Shown here piece after piece: positions 24,480 through 36,949 of a stretch of DNA of 64,000 nucleotides; the stretch's first letter is position 1; each line of letters starts with the position of its first letter. A model generated the notes under the pieces. It was given only the letters and a program-made list of their open reading frames with translations. It did no database searches and was not told the DNA's origin. The stretch spans positions 8,413,852 to 8,477,851 of the forward strand of contig JAQFVV010006220.1 in NCBI GenBank assembly GCA_028023455.1. Direction: 5' to 3'. The DNA comes from Epiperipatus broadwayi (Eukaryota; Onychophora; Udeonychophora; Euonychophora; Peripatidae). The position numbers and the translations under genes were made by a program.

Positions 24480-24720
24480 ATTATTAGATGGCTCTATGAT
24501 TTCCCATATTAAAAAAGGAAGTTTTTATTTTCATATATATTGCTTATAATAACTTTTTTCATATACACTTTAAAGCAAAAAAAAGTTTTATTAACTTCTT
24601 TATTTTCCTGACAGTTTAGACTATCCAGCAGTCTTCATCAGAGGTACAATATTAGAATGATATAAATATATAACCATTACTTCATATATATAAAATATAC
24701 ACAAATGCATGTCTAAATAT
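24480..24720 (-). repeat. CTGATGA hairpin repeat, copy 2
   Basis: Minus-strand copy of the repeat seen at 29,461-29,735. In that orientation: ..GTACCTCTGATGAAGACTGC, TGGATAGTCTAAACTGTCAGG, AAAATAAAGAAGTTAATAA.., then GTGTATATGAAAAAAGTTAT. The stem GACTG/TAGTC pairs fully with a CTGGA loop, but the following GAAA has become TAAA. Confidence 0.7.
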
Positions 24721-24854
24721 ATACACATATATCCTTTAAACATGCATATATATATATATGGATTATATATATCTATGGGTGATGTGGATCTGTATATGTA
24801 TGTAGAGGATATATGTATATATATTTTGATATACATATGTGTATATTCTATATT

Positions 24855-24889
24855 GAAGCAGATGGATCTGTAGGCCAGATCCATGCTTC
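24855..24889. repeat. short hairpin
   Basis: GAAGCAGATGGATCTG and CAGATCCATGCTTC pair around TAGGC, with one base bulged. It precedes AGGATCAAACCTGATCC (24,915-24,931), itself palindromic and B-box-like on the minus strand. Origin unknown. Confidence 0.7.
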
Positions 24890-25074
24890 ACGTCTTTCTA
24901 GATTACTAGACAAGGATCAAACCTGATCCACATGTGTTACGATGTTTGTAAAACTTTCTGTCTGCCATTTTATCTACATTTAAATTTTAGGCCAGTAAAT
25001 AAGTTATTAAAGTATAAAATTTTTATTAAAATGTTTTACTATAAATATTAGAGGGGCCCAGTTAGATATACATC

Positions 25075-26950
25075 ATCATCATCATCAACCATTATCAATC
25101 CACTGCAGGATGAAGGTCTCCAAGTTTAATCCATCTTCTCCGATCTTTAGCTTCTCTTCTCCACAACACCCCTGCACATTTTCTTATTTCATCCATCCAT
25201 CTCACATGTGGTCTCTTTCTGGGTCTTTTACAATCTCTTGGAATCCAGTTTAAAATTTCAATTGTCCATCTATTATCATCTCTTCTAGCAATATGTCCAG
25301 CCCAACTCCATTTCAATCTTTTAATTTTTTCAATAAGGTCAGTAACACCTGTTTGGTGTCTTACCCATATATTGTGTTTTTGATCTCTTCTTGTTACTCC
25401 CAACATACATCTCTCCATACTCCTTTGAGTGGTCTGAAGTCTCTGTATTGCTCTTCTATTAAGTGTCCAAGTCTCAGATCCATAAGTAAGAACTGGTAAA
25501 ACACATTTGTTAAAAAACCATCCTTTTCAAACACATAGGCATATTTCCTTTTAGTATCAAGTTACCCCAAAAACCCCCCACCCAATTTTAATTTTTTGAT
25601 TTTTTTCCCCCTTTTTTTTTCAAATTTTTTAATAATTTTACCAAGGGATTTTTAAATTTTTAACTTCTTCTAATTCTTATTATTAATTCTTTATTTTCAT
25701 ATTTTGATCAAATCAATTAAACATTACTTTAGTCTTTTTAACATTTATCTTTAGTCCTACTTTTCTACTTTCATCTGCTAACTCCTGCAACATTTCCTGC
25801 AGCTCTGAAGCATTATTTGCAAAAACAACTACATCATCTGCGAAATCTAAATGACTTAAATACTTTCCATTTACTTTCACTCCTTTAGTTTCCCATTTTA
25901 ATCCACAAAATACTTCTTGCAGCACTGCTGTAAAGAGTTTTGGAGATATGGAGTCACCTTGTCTTACACCTTTCTCAATGTTGATTTTTCCAGTATCATT
26001 ATGTAATTTAATTGTTGCTGTTGCATTTTTATAAATATTCTTTAAAATATGACAATATCCTGGGTCTATACCTTGATGATCCAATGCTTTAATTACTGAA
26101 GAAATGTGTATAGAATCAAATGCCTTTTCATAATCTACAAATCCAAAACATAATGACAACTCATATTTGTTTGTCCTTTCTATGACTTCTCTCAATACCT
26201 GGATATGATCTATTGTACTAAAACCACTTTTAAATCCAGCTTGTTCTCTTGGTTGGTGGAAATCCAAAGTTCTCTGTAGATGAGTTGTAATTATCTTGGT
26301 AAAATTTTTATATAAAACTAATAAAAGGTTGATAGGTCTGTAATTTCTAATATCTTCTTTATCACCTTTTTTAAATATTAATATTATTACTGCATTCTTC
26401 CAATCTTCCGGTACATCTTTATCATTTAGACATTTGGTATATAACTTTGCTAAAATTGTTTCTATTTCTTCACCTGCTTCTTTTAATATATCAATTATAA
26501 TTCCATCATTTCCTGGAGCCTTTCCTTTCTTCATACACTTAATTGCATGTCTCACTTCTTCATTTAAAATTCTGGGCAATTCAGAAGATGTAATAGATAT
26601 AGGAGGTACTTGTTCTTTATTACTATATAATTCTTGATAAAAATCTTCTACCAATTTCATGATGTCATCTCTCTTTTTAGTAATAATTCCATCTTTTTTT
26701 CTTATTGCAGATATAAATTTCCTACCAATACCAAAATGTTGTTTAACATTTTTGAGACTTTTATTTTCTTCTACAGCTTTCCTTGCTATTTCACAGTTAT
26801 ACTTTCTTATATCATTTTCAACTCTTTCCCGTACCATTTTACAAAATTCGAGATATTCAATTCTTTTTAATACAACATTTTTGTATATCTTCATATTCCT
26901 TCTTTTCTTCATAAATTCTGGAAACTTTTATAAAATCAATATATAAATTT
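25075..26950 (-). pseudogene. RTE-like LINE reverse transcriptase, copy 2 (best preserved)
   Basis: The 399-codon minus-strand frame (26,912-25,713) holds a complete RT core: APGNDGIIIDILKEAG near residue 130, NYRPINLLLVLYKNFTKII near 190, QAGFKSGFSTIDHIQ near 225, FVDYEKAFDSI near 255, GVRQGDSISPKLFTAVLQ near 315 and an intact catalytic FADDVVVF at residues 357-364. The C-terminal piece (25,418-25,095) has GVTDLIEKIKRLKWSWAGHI, then WIPRDCKRPRKRPHVRWMDE. The element ends in a GAT-triplet tail (plus-strand ATCATCATCATCATC at about 25,072). The endonuclease is missing, so it is 5'-truncated and probably dead. Between the two good frames, 25,505-25,720 is disrupted by what looks like a sequence-quality fault rather than decay (see findings). 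Confidence 0.9.
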
Positions 26951-28440
26951 TTAATATGATATTTTTTTGAGTATTTTATTCTGGAGATTTGCTTTCATGA
27001 TAAACCCCACCAATATTCCATAGCATCAAACAAAAGCAAATCCTTTAACAAAATGGTAATGGATTTTCTAATTAAAGTAAAATTAAAATAGAAAAGATAA
27101 TTTGAAATATAAATTCTGCAAAATAGATTTGAAACAATTAAATCATTGGGTTTATCGGAAAGTTGATCTCAATAATACAATACCAATATACTTTAGATTG
27201 TCACATAGCCTGGAGCATATGAAAAAGGGAATTTCCCAAAAACAGTTAAAAAAAGTATAAATAGCCAAAGAGAACAATAGAAGCCAGAAAAGTCCCAGAT
27301 TTTGTCAGCACTGTCTGGCAAATCTAAGTCAGTCAAATTTTTAAAACAATGATGAAAATGTTCCAAAGTATGATAGCAGAGTAGACAGTGTCAATTTGCC
27401 CTTCTCCCGTGTCCTGAACATGACCGTCAAACTACCATAAGTCGGAGAAACCTCATAAAAATGAACTGCTGGATCATTGAACTCTTTTATTCAATTCATA
27501 GTTAGCTATGCCTGTGTGAAAATTCATTTTTCATCATGGAATTCCAACTTCCACTTGGACTCATAATAAATTAGGTAATATATCTCCAATTTGTAATTTC
27601 TAACCACCTAATTTATTCTTCTAAACTCCAGTGTCCAAATAATGTAAACCCTACTAAAATTTAATATCTTCTAAAATGTAATCCATCCCCATAACGTAAT
27701 TTAAATGTAATTTCAAATATTTAATTTAATAGTCTGTAAACTACTCTTGCTATTACTTAAAATCTAATGTCTTTGCTCTCTTTCTATCTGTTTTAAAATT
27801 ATGCCTCTTCTTAATGCTAAACTTTTTTCTAATTGCGGTTTAGAAAATATTGTTATTAATTACTAAAATGAAATGAATATATGCCACTTTTGTTCCATCT
27901 AGACAAAGCTTTACTTAAATAAATATTCGCTGCCTATTTCCCAACCAATGTTTGTCGGTAAATAAAAATAAATAATTCTCTAGCTCTGAAGATTTTGGAG
28001 CAACCTTTATTTTGTCGAGATGAAACCATTTTATATTATTATGTGTCTTTTTAATATTTATACGTGCACGATTTAGTTGTGGGGAGACATAAGATCAAGT
28101 ATGAGAGTTCATTTAGTTTAAATTATTTCATTTTTAAAAAAGGGAGGGGGGGTTATAAAATTATATTCATGCTAAAAATAAGACAGAAATAGAATGTCAT
28201 TTGAAATGTTAGTGGGATTTTGTGTTGAAGGGAGAGACGATTCGCTAATTACAAATATTCGTAAAAATACTTATTTTCTTCTTGTGAGTCTGATCTTGAT
28301 CAATCCGTATGCATTTATGTAAGCTTTATAGCTCAGCACAATTATATATTTAAATGTTAAAATATATGTTCCAGTATTCGTATTTTGCCTTGCTGATATT
28401 TTGCTTAATTACTTGTCTTTTGTTCTGTGTGATTGCTAGA
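26951..28440. other. non-coding DNA
   Basis: No gene recognised. The composition becomes slightly less AT-rich towards 28,000-28,700, ahead of the candidate exon region. Confidence 0.5.
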
Positions 28441-28490
28441 TCATAGCTAGACCACGTGATAATTTCATTGACCATAAATTTTCTTATCAG

Positions 28491-28520
28491 GATATGAAAG
28501 CTAAAATGGGAAGACCTGGG
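28491..28520 (+). other. possible 30-nt micro-exon
   Basis: A strong acceptor (AAATTTTCTTATCAG) is followed 30 bases later by a good donor (CCTGGG|GTAAGC). The interval reads DMKAKMGRPG in one frame. Splice signals alone are weak evidence; it is listed because it adjoins the next candidate. Confidence 0.2.
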
Positions 28521-28585
28521 GTAAGCTAAGCTCAGCTAGCTTTAGCGATTCTCATTCTTTCACCTGAAATATTTTAGGTTTGCCA

Positions 28586-28637
28586 ATGGCGCAGACTATT
28601 CTTTTTTTATTTCTTGGCAACATGGAAACGGGGGCAG
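28586..28637 (+). CDS. candidate first coding exon, unidentified gene
   Basis: ATGGCGCAG opens a short frame, MAQTILFLFLGNMETGA, closed by a donor GCAG|GTGAAT. The N-terminus is hydrophobic and could be the start of a signal peptide or membrane anchor. The local sequence (28,420-28,660) is distinctly less AT-rich than its surroundings, as exons are elsewhere in this window. The exon would end after the first base of a codon. I do not recognise the protein. The alternative is chance open sequence near an unrelated regulatory region. Confidence 0.25.
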
Positions 28638-29460
28638 GTGAATTGAGTCTATAATGGTAATGTAATGTCGAATACTGACATTTGTTCACTTTCCTTTGTC
28701 TGAGCACATTATGGTGGATTGACCATGATCTGATTAATTTACGTATTTTAAATCTTGAAATATTTAATTGCGAATATCGCGATCCATTTATATTTTAAAT
28801 GTGTCAATCTCTCTGACACCAATCCCTATAGTTTGAGTTAATCATTTCTCTCTTAAAATAAAATCAATCAGAATAAAATTATATTTATCATAGCTTTTTA
28901 AAAATATCTATTCCTATATCTCAGACTTGGGCGGGTGTCTCCCACAAATCGATAATCGTTTACATTGTTAGATTGGCATATAAACTATACCGCTCTCTTG
29001 CCAGAGGCATAATAAATGACAGAATAGAAACTTTTATTAAATAATTTTATGAAATCAAATCAGAGACATTAGATAAATTATAAAATGTTTTATTAAATAT
29101 ATATGTGAATTTAAGCTACCTGTGATTCATCTCTTCCTTCATTCTAAAAGTATTTTCTAATTAATTATTGTGCTGCTATCCAATGACTCAAGGTCACACA
29201 CATACCATTTTATATTCAAATAAATAGTCTAATTAAAGTTAATAATTAGAGTTAAACATACGAATTAGTTGAGATCCATGCTCAACTGTTGATGCTAGTG
29301 GGACAGAGTGTAGAAGAGATTAATTGCTTGCCTCAAAAATATTAATTAGTTTGCAGATTTAGAGAGTGGGTAAACATGGCAGAATCCATAAGTATTCTTT
29401 ATCTTTGATCTCGTGTATGGTTGGATTCAAGGTACTACCCAGGCTGTGAATCATGTTGAG

Positions 29461-29735
29461 TTAACATACAATTTTGACCGGTACAATATATATGAAGTAA
29501 TGTGTTATGTATTTATATCGTTCAAATATTGTAGCTCTGATGAAGACTGCTGGACAGTTGAAACTGTCAGGAAAATAAAGAAGTTTTATTAAAAAAAATT
29601 TTTGCATTAAAGTGTATATGAAAGAAGTTATTATAAGCAATATATATGAATATAATATATACAAATATAATTTTATATATTATATTCATATATATTGTTT
29701 ATAATAATTTCTTTCATAGATACTTTAATGCAATA
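29461..29735 (+). repeat. CTGATGA hairpin repeat, copy 3, with long terminal hairpin
   Basis: Contains GCTCTGATGAAGACTGCTGG, ACAGTTGAAACTGTCAGG, AAAATAAAGAAGTTTTATTA and then a near-perfect inverted repeat at about 29,608-29,730 (AAAGTGTATATGAAAGAAGT.. against ..AATTTCTTTCATAGATACTTT) through an AT-rich middle. Most of the left part is shared with 24,480-24,720. CTGATGA is at 29,537-29,543 and GAAA at 29,560-29,563. Confidence 0.7.
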
Positions 29736-32050
29736 TATGAAGAAATGCAAAGAAAGTGAAGAAGAAGAATAAGCTTTAATATATACTTCTAATAAGTTTT
29801 TATTTTATAAATACAGTTGCATTTTGTAAATATGAAATAAGAGTAATATTTTTTAAAAAAGAAAATCTTTTAATGTAAGACAATAAACTGTTTATAATGA
29901 AATTGCAAGAGATTTAGATATATTTACAATAGACACAAAAGTCATTAAAAAGATGTAGTTTACATTAAAGATTTTTAACTGATTTTGTTTTCATTTTTCA
30001 GTTATCAATATATTCAAAATTACATTATCATACAAATTATAGCAAGTTGCTTTTAATTTAATAAAGATATCGCTTTATGCTGTAAATATATACCAAAAAA
30101 AAAAAAAAATTGCTACTAAAAGAATAATTAATTGTATTATCAATTACTAGGGAAAGTCAAGTCTCTTACAAAATCAATGCATCAAACTGAGCATCATAGT
30201 TTCACTCAATTAAGTAAATTACGATTTTTTTCTTTTTACTTTTCTCAATTGAGAATCATCCAAAGCCCCCTCCCCCATCTTTAACTATTGAAGTAACTCT
30301 TATCACAGTAGTAAACCATGCAAAAGACTACTACTATTAACATTGCTTATTAGTGCAATTGAAACAGTCATTAATCATTGGAAGTTGAAATAATGATGGT
30401 TTGTATTTGTATTGTGTAGAGTATGTAGAAAAGCGTGTTAGTTATTATTATTATTATTATCATTTTTACTACTAGTAATGCTGATACTAATTTAATAAGT
30501 ATTATTAACAGGATTATAACTACTATTGTTGTTACTTCTCTTTTAACTACTGAACTTGTTTAAAGCAGCAACCACACATAGGAAACTATGCAAACATCTC
30601 AATCTAAGTTCATTTTTCAATTTACTATCAAAATATTTAAATTGGCTTATATTCTCAACTTCATAAATAATTCAAACTAAAAATTGCTGAAGATTTTTTT
30701 CCCATCACTGTCTAAGAAAGAATTTGAGTTTTAGAATAGTAATACTAATCCAAAGCCTTTATATATTGCATTTAAAACATTAAATTCATTTTGTGCATTG
30801 TCTTTTCATTACCAACTTATTGTAAAATCAGATATCAAAAGTATGAAGCTCTTATCTTTGCTTTTAATCGATTCAAATTAAAATTATACTGTCAAATTTG
30901 CACTACATCTCGATTCTTGATTCATGGAGTTGACTATAAGACTAGTCATCCTTGTTTAACACTAATTTTAATTTTAAATGTACCTGTAATAATAATGCTC
31001 CCTCTCATTTCATCATACAGACAATAATTAATTTCAAAATGTTCCACAGACCTGTTCAAATATTTGAGTCAAATGACTTGATCAAAAGCAATATTTATAT
31101 ATATTGATAAGAAGATTTTCATGAATATATTTTGTAGGTTCATCCATATATGATGCTTCTTTTTCTTTATGTACTCATTACCAGGAAACAAAATAATCTT
31201 TCATTTTCAGTAATCGGAAAAATACACACAGAGACAGATAGTTGTTTAGTTGCAATTTTCATCACATCATCATCCAATTCAGATTTTTTCTGTAGCCAAA
31301 CTTTTTTCACTAAAGTAATTCTACAAGACAAGCCCTAAATAATCTAAATAAGAAACAAAAAGAGAAGAAACAACTATTAGGATTTGTGTTTCTTATATAA
31401 AGGGAGCTACAGACAGTATTGGACATATTTTTAAATGCTAAATATAAAAGCAGCAAATACTACTTATCAAAAAATTAGTAACATCATAATAAAACTAAAG
31501 ATTCAATTCCTCTTGAGGTCTGTGGAGTTTATGAAATTTTATGTGGCATTTATAAAGCTTCTTAACATGCTAGTGCTGTTAAGTAACACTCATCATCAAT
31601 ATTCTCACTCATGCTAAAGATTCAGGTCATAATATTGATTTTTTTAATACCAAGATCCTATCCAGATATGACTTTCCCACCAATGTAAGTTCAGAGAAGG
31701 CATTAAGATATTAAAAAGATCAAATTGTATCAACAAATGTGATGGAAGATTTTTAAAAAATATATATTACTCGGAAGATTTTCTGACTTTCATTTTATTT
31801 TTCAATTTTATACACCTTTTTTTTTCTATTGGTGGAACTTTAACAATCGTTATAAATTAATATTTATAGCATTTTTACAGCTATCTTTATAATACTTTAT
31901 TCATCACCCAGTTAATGGTTTTGTGATCAAGCCAAAACATCAGTATGTTTATAATCATAATCATACACAAATAAAAACACAAAATATATCATTTATATAT
32001 ATATGTATATCATTTCTTTGAGCCAGGCACATTTTTGACATTGTTGTTTA
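29736..32050. other. non-coding AT-rich DNA
   Basis: No gene recognised. Short frames at 30,791-31,027, 31,150-31,338 and 31,435-31,617 have no domain I can identify. Confidence 0.5.
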
Positions 32051-32056
32051 TTATGC

Positions 32057-32470
32057 TTATTGATTCTGTAGAACACACTGAGGTGTTGGTAGTAACTCAC
32101 CTATGACTGGAAACAATCTGTTCAACAAAATCTTTGAAATTATCTTTGCTAAAATTGTTGACAATGACATTCCATGATAATTGTGGAAAATATGTCTTTC
32201 CTTTTTATTTTTAAAAATTGAAACAAGAGAAACATCTTTATGATCAGGCAGCACAATAACATGTCTAGAGGCCATTGGCTTGAAATATTTATTTAGCTTA
32301 TCAATTAGATCATCATATGGCATATCTTCTGGGGCTTTTGGGTCACACAGTCAGTTAGCCACTTGTAACAATTCTTTGGCCACTAATCACATTAAAGTCA
32401 CAACTTTTAACCTCTGCTGGATCATTTACATCAAATTCACCAATCAAATTATTTTGCAATGATATTATCA
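32057..32470 (-). pseudogene. LINE reverse-transcriptase fragment
   Basis: The minus-strand frame includes DHKDVSLVSIFKNKKERHIF, then NYHGMSLSTILAKIISKILLNRL and LLPTPQCV. This matches the start of the LINE RT domain (WKDAxxVxIYKNKGDRxxCxNYRGISLLS..KIxxxILLNRL..LPExQCGF), with G-to-H and Q-C-G-F losses. Only RT motifs 1-2 survive; no catalytic aspartates. A second fragment of the same family lies at 33,560-33,740. Confidence 0.7.
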
Positions 32471-33559
32471 ATTTTGTTCAAGGTTAATTACTCATTTTTG
32501 TCAGTGCAATAACAGTGGTCTCAGATTTGAACTGACATTACTGTGTCACTCTTCTATATCATTAATTCCCAATTTCTGCTGAGCCAACACCAATTTATTA
32601 TAAAATACATTCAGTTTTAGCTGAAATATTGCACCAATTGCTATATTATCTCTCAGAGATTAAAATGTTAAATGTTCTAATTGCTATATTCAAAAGTACC
32701 TATTTACTAATGGTGGGACTACCAAGCTGATTTAGATTAAGTGAGCAGGATACCAGATAAATACGAATGACAAGGAAAATATATTAATTCATAACTCAGT
32801 CACCGAGAAGATTTAACTTAACTCTTAGTAAAAGATAGTAACAACAACAGATATTAAACCACTAAACATCACATGATCATTATCTTTTGTGCTAGCACAT
32901 AACTGTTGGCACAGAATGGCACTACTTTATGGAGAGTTTTGCCTGTTTAACAACAGATATTAATATATTACAGTTCCACTAGCTTGAATGATTATCATAT
33001 ATAAATGTTAATCATTCATATATACAACTAAAATATAGTTAATAATTGTTACTTTGAAATTAAAAGTTTACAAAACTTATTAAAGGTCAGTGCAATCTGT
33101 ATTTGAACTCTAGATCTATTTTGGCACCTATAGAGATAATCTCTCTAGGAGAATACTCCATCGGTTTTTTTCAATCTGTTCTGATAGGACCTTCTACACA
33201 TATAATTCTCTAGAATGATATATGTCATGTGTGAGACTAAAATAAATTATTTGGCAACGGAATTTTATATCTGCATTTGTAAAATAAATAGCAGTTCTTT
33301 GAATCATTTAATTAAGAACATTTTCTAATTATAGTACTAAGCTGTAATTATATGTTTCAGTTTAATTATAGCTTTAATATACCTTAAGATTCATTTTATT
33401 TCTATAGATAACAGTTTATATAGAAATACATTTATTTTATCTCTATATATAACAATTTACACAGAAATACTTTTGATATTTACAGGTAAATGCATATAAT
33501 TTTCACCATATACTAAAAAATAAAACTTATTCTATAATTAATTTATATTTTTGCCAGAC

Positions 33560-33740
33560 ATAATAAATAACTCATCTATGATTGGAAGCAATCTGTTCAA
33601 CAAAATCCTTTAAGTATCCTTGCTAAAATGGACAATGACATTCCACGATTACTATGGAAAACATGACTTTTTATTTTTAAAAATTGGAACAATCAAAACA
33701 TCTTTAAGATCAGATAACACAACTTCATGAATTATATATT
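33560..33740 (-). pseudogene. LINE reverse-transcriptase fragment, second copy
   Basis: Nucleotide similarity to 32,090-32,275 in the same orientation: both contain AACTCA(C/T)CTATGA(C/T)TGGAA, then TCTGTTCAACAAAATC and AATGACATTCCA. No usable frame is left. Confidence 0.7.
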
Positions 33741-34390
33741 TCTTAAAATTTTCAATATTTTGGAAGTTAACATATTAGTACCATATTTTAAAATGTTCTT
33801 TGCTTTTCCTAGTCAAAGTGCTCTTAAGATAAAATATGTTTTATTTATTACAAATATAACTTTTTAATACTCTCAACAGCATTTAAGCTTCATGTGATAT
33901 TAATTTAAATTGTAAATCCGCACATTTCACTGCATTGGAATTATAACTGCTGAAAGGAAATCTACCAACCCTTCGCCAGAATCATAAATTTATGTTGCGA
34001 ACAGCAATTAATTCTCTAACCCTTAGTTATTTTAAATGATTATATCTATGTAAAAAAAAAAAAAAGCAAAGTTATACATACAAACTTAGTAATACTAATT
34101 TAAATTATTTTCAGCATTTTTATTTTATAAATTTTCAACTTTTTTTATTATTGAAAATTCTTTTCAACATATGGAAGCATACGCCTTCTACAGGATTATA
34201 CATTAACTAATTTTGAAAAGTTTAACAGCAATTAGCAATGTTAAATAAATTTGGAAGACAAAAAATACGACTCTTTTTATTTTTATGTTTCATATAAATA
34301 AAAAATATATATTTAAACATTATAAAAATGTTCTACTTAATTAAAATTGTTTTGAACTTTGTTGTTTTTGAACTTGATTTATTAGTAATT
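33741..34390. other. non-coding AT-rich DNA
   Basis: Nothing recognised apart from homopolymer A runs. Confidence 0.5.
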
Positions 34391-34395
34391 AAAAG

Positions 34396-34440
34396 TGGAA
34401 TCGTCAAACATATCCGAAGAAGACAATAAAATTTACATTG
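34396..34440 (+). CDS. candidate internal exon, unidentified gene
   Basis: A 45-base interval between a plausible acceptor (..ATTAAAAG) and a consensus donor (TTG|GTATGT). With a base carried from an earlier exon it reads VESSNISEEDNKIYI plus one base. The acidic, non-AT-driven peptide is unlike the lysine/isoleucine/asparagine-rich noise around it. It accepts the phase left by the candidate exon at 28,586-28,637. The acceptor is weak because another AG lies 12 bases upstream. Confidence 0.25.
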
Positions 34441-35136
34441 GTATGTATTAAAATAATATATACCAGCATGACTAATTGTTTGAAGTAATTAAAAATACCA
34501 ATAAGTTATATACATTTTTATTAGCAAACTTATTTAATATTTATTAAATAGAACACATCGCGAAATTTACAAAATCAAGATTTTGGAAAATAAATAACTA
34601 TCATAATGCAGGTAGTGAGTGATTAATTTTTTTTCATTCCAATACGAGTTTTATATTTTTATATGCAATCTAAGATTTCTTAATCAGTTTTGATGATATG
34701 TATTTAATCAAGCCATTGCTTAACTGTATTTAAAAATGTAATCTTATTTTTATTAACTTTTAATTAAAAGCTTTATATAATTTAATAATTTTAGACTTTT
34801 TAATATTTTAATTTCTCTTAGATAAAGATGCATATTTTTTTTGCTACATTATCTTAATTTAGTTTTAGATACGAGAGAGCATTAAAATTTACCATTTAAT
34901 TCTTAAAAAAAAAAAAAAAACAATGCTGAAATAAATTGTATCAAGTAGATGGCAAGCCAGGAAAACCCAGAATAGGTTATGATTCAAATCTGAGAACAGA
35001 TAAAAGATCTTATGGAGAGACTTGATAATTACGGCGGGAAAGAACTGTAAATATCGGAATCTGTTTTGTACTTTATTTTTAATTTGAAACACAATTCAAT
35101 TTTAAATTATTAATAAATATTTTTTATTTTTATCAG

Positions 35137-35206
35137 CGCGTTTAGTTCAGCAGGTGAATGGCTGCAGGATACCGGAGTTAGCGATGAATTCATTGACAAA
35201 AAGTAA
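35137..35206 (+). CDS. candidate terminal or internal exon, unidentified gene
   Basis: Follows a strong acceptor (TTTTTATTTTTATCAG). In one frame it reads AFSSAGEWLQDTGVSDEFID, then KK and a TAA stop at 35,204-35,206, which looks like a real C-terminus. In another frame it stays open as RLVQQVNGCRIPELAMNSL.. to about 35,310, and that is the frame that continues the phase of the 34,396 candidate. A donor (AAAAA|GTAAAA at 35,203) could also make it internal. The block is markedly GC-richer than its flanks. I do not recognise the protein. Confidence 0.3.
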
Positions 35207-35319
35207 AAATTTGAAAATTATTAAACAATTTATTATTATAAAATACGACTCAGTTGTACTTAAAGCTTTGTGTTTTTTAATTTATTCATGTTTTAGAAAT
35301 ATTTGAAGCAAAAAAATCA

Positions 35320-36940
35320 AGTTTCCGTTCTGAAAAAAGAATTTTAGGTTAAACTTCACGTTCCTCATTAATATAAAATACTTCATTAAATGTACATTTC
35401 ATGGAATTTTTTGTACTTAATACTGACTCAAACCTAGAACTATTAAAATTTTAATAAATTCATACATAGTCATCATATCATTAAATGTTAAAAAAAAAAA
35501 AAAATTATTGTAAATATTTCCAACTATTACTGTTTTTATGGTAACGTTATGGATCATATATCATTTTCTGTTTTAGGACGTCACATATAAGAAAATGGAA
35601 AGCACTAACATAAATCATAAACTTATGTTTGGCAGAAACCTAGCATGCAAATAGCACAAAATAATTTATTTATCTTACTGTCTAAATTTCTTGCTTCCAA
35701 TCATAATTCAATACCAGTGGATATTAAAAATGAACCTAAGAAATTGAAATGTATTCCCCCAAAAACAGATGAAGGAATATTAGTCATAATTGAATAGAAA
35801 AGAAAAAAATAAACAAACAAATAAAATATATAAAAATATTTTATGAGACTGAATCGAACATTCCAACCAGTACTCAGAATATAGAAAAAGCACTACTTGC
35901 AAAAACATTACAAGTGGAATCAAGCTTAAAAAGTAGTAAACTTTTGGTAAAAGGTTTCATAACATAATCGTCAGTATATTCAAATAACCAATATGTTAAC
36001 TAAGAATGGTGAGTAAATGGATATCTAACTATTATTAAAAGCTGGTCTGCTGAACAAATATTAATGTATTAATGTAAAACAAACTGTAACATAATATAGC
36101 TCTGACTATTAGTGTATGAGAGAGTTGTTGTAACTCCTAAGGTATTGGTCCCAATTGTTGCTTTTAATCTTTTGATAGATTTGTAAGATAGACTTACATG
36201 GATTTGCAGAAAAGTAAAAATTTTAACAAAGATAAAAACAGAGATAGAAGAACTATAATTCTAACAGCAACAACTTCTGCAAAATCAGCTCCATAAAGAA
36301 ATACTCAATAATGGAAATCAGATTAGGATTGAGTGTCAAAGATAAAGCCATAAGAATAAATAGTATTGCACTATATATTTGCAGAATGTCTATCAAATTT
36401 TAGCAACTAAGCATAAAACATATTTAATGGGTTACATACATAAAATAGTGTCTTCATAGAATATGCAATTATTATTTATTTTCTTTTGTATCTACATAAC
36501 ATTTGGTGCAAATTAGAGTCGTATATTAAAAAGATCAATCGATTTTAGAAAAGTTCATATTTGCTTGGGAAGGAAATGTCAGAAGAGAGTCTGTGGTTTA
36601 ATGAATTAAGATGATCATTCTATTTATGGGATGTTTATATCATCTGCTGTTACTAAGAGGACTCTCTAAATAAGATTAAATATTACAATTAAACAGGTTA
36701 TGATGAAAGAGATTTTTTTCAAATTATTAAAGAAATTAGATGGGACTGCAAATTGTTATTCTATTTGTTATGCATTTACTCACCATTATATTGAAAAGAG
36801 AACCCTAATTGAAAGAAGACAAAAATGAATTACTGCTGAAAGAAATATAAACAAATTAGATAGGCTAATAACATTATATTTATAATTAAATTGAATAAAG
36901 AATTATGGTTACAAAAATAACAATTAAGAAAAGAGAAATA
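35320..36940. other. non-coding AT-rich DNA
   Basis: No feature supported. The right part (36,540-36,940) could include the 5' side of the LINE relic below, but I could not align it. Confidence 0.45.
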
Positions 36941-36949
36941 ACCAATGCC

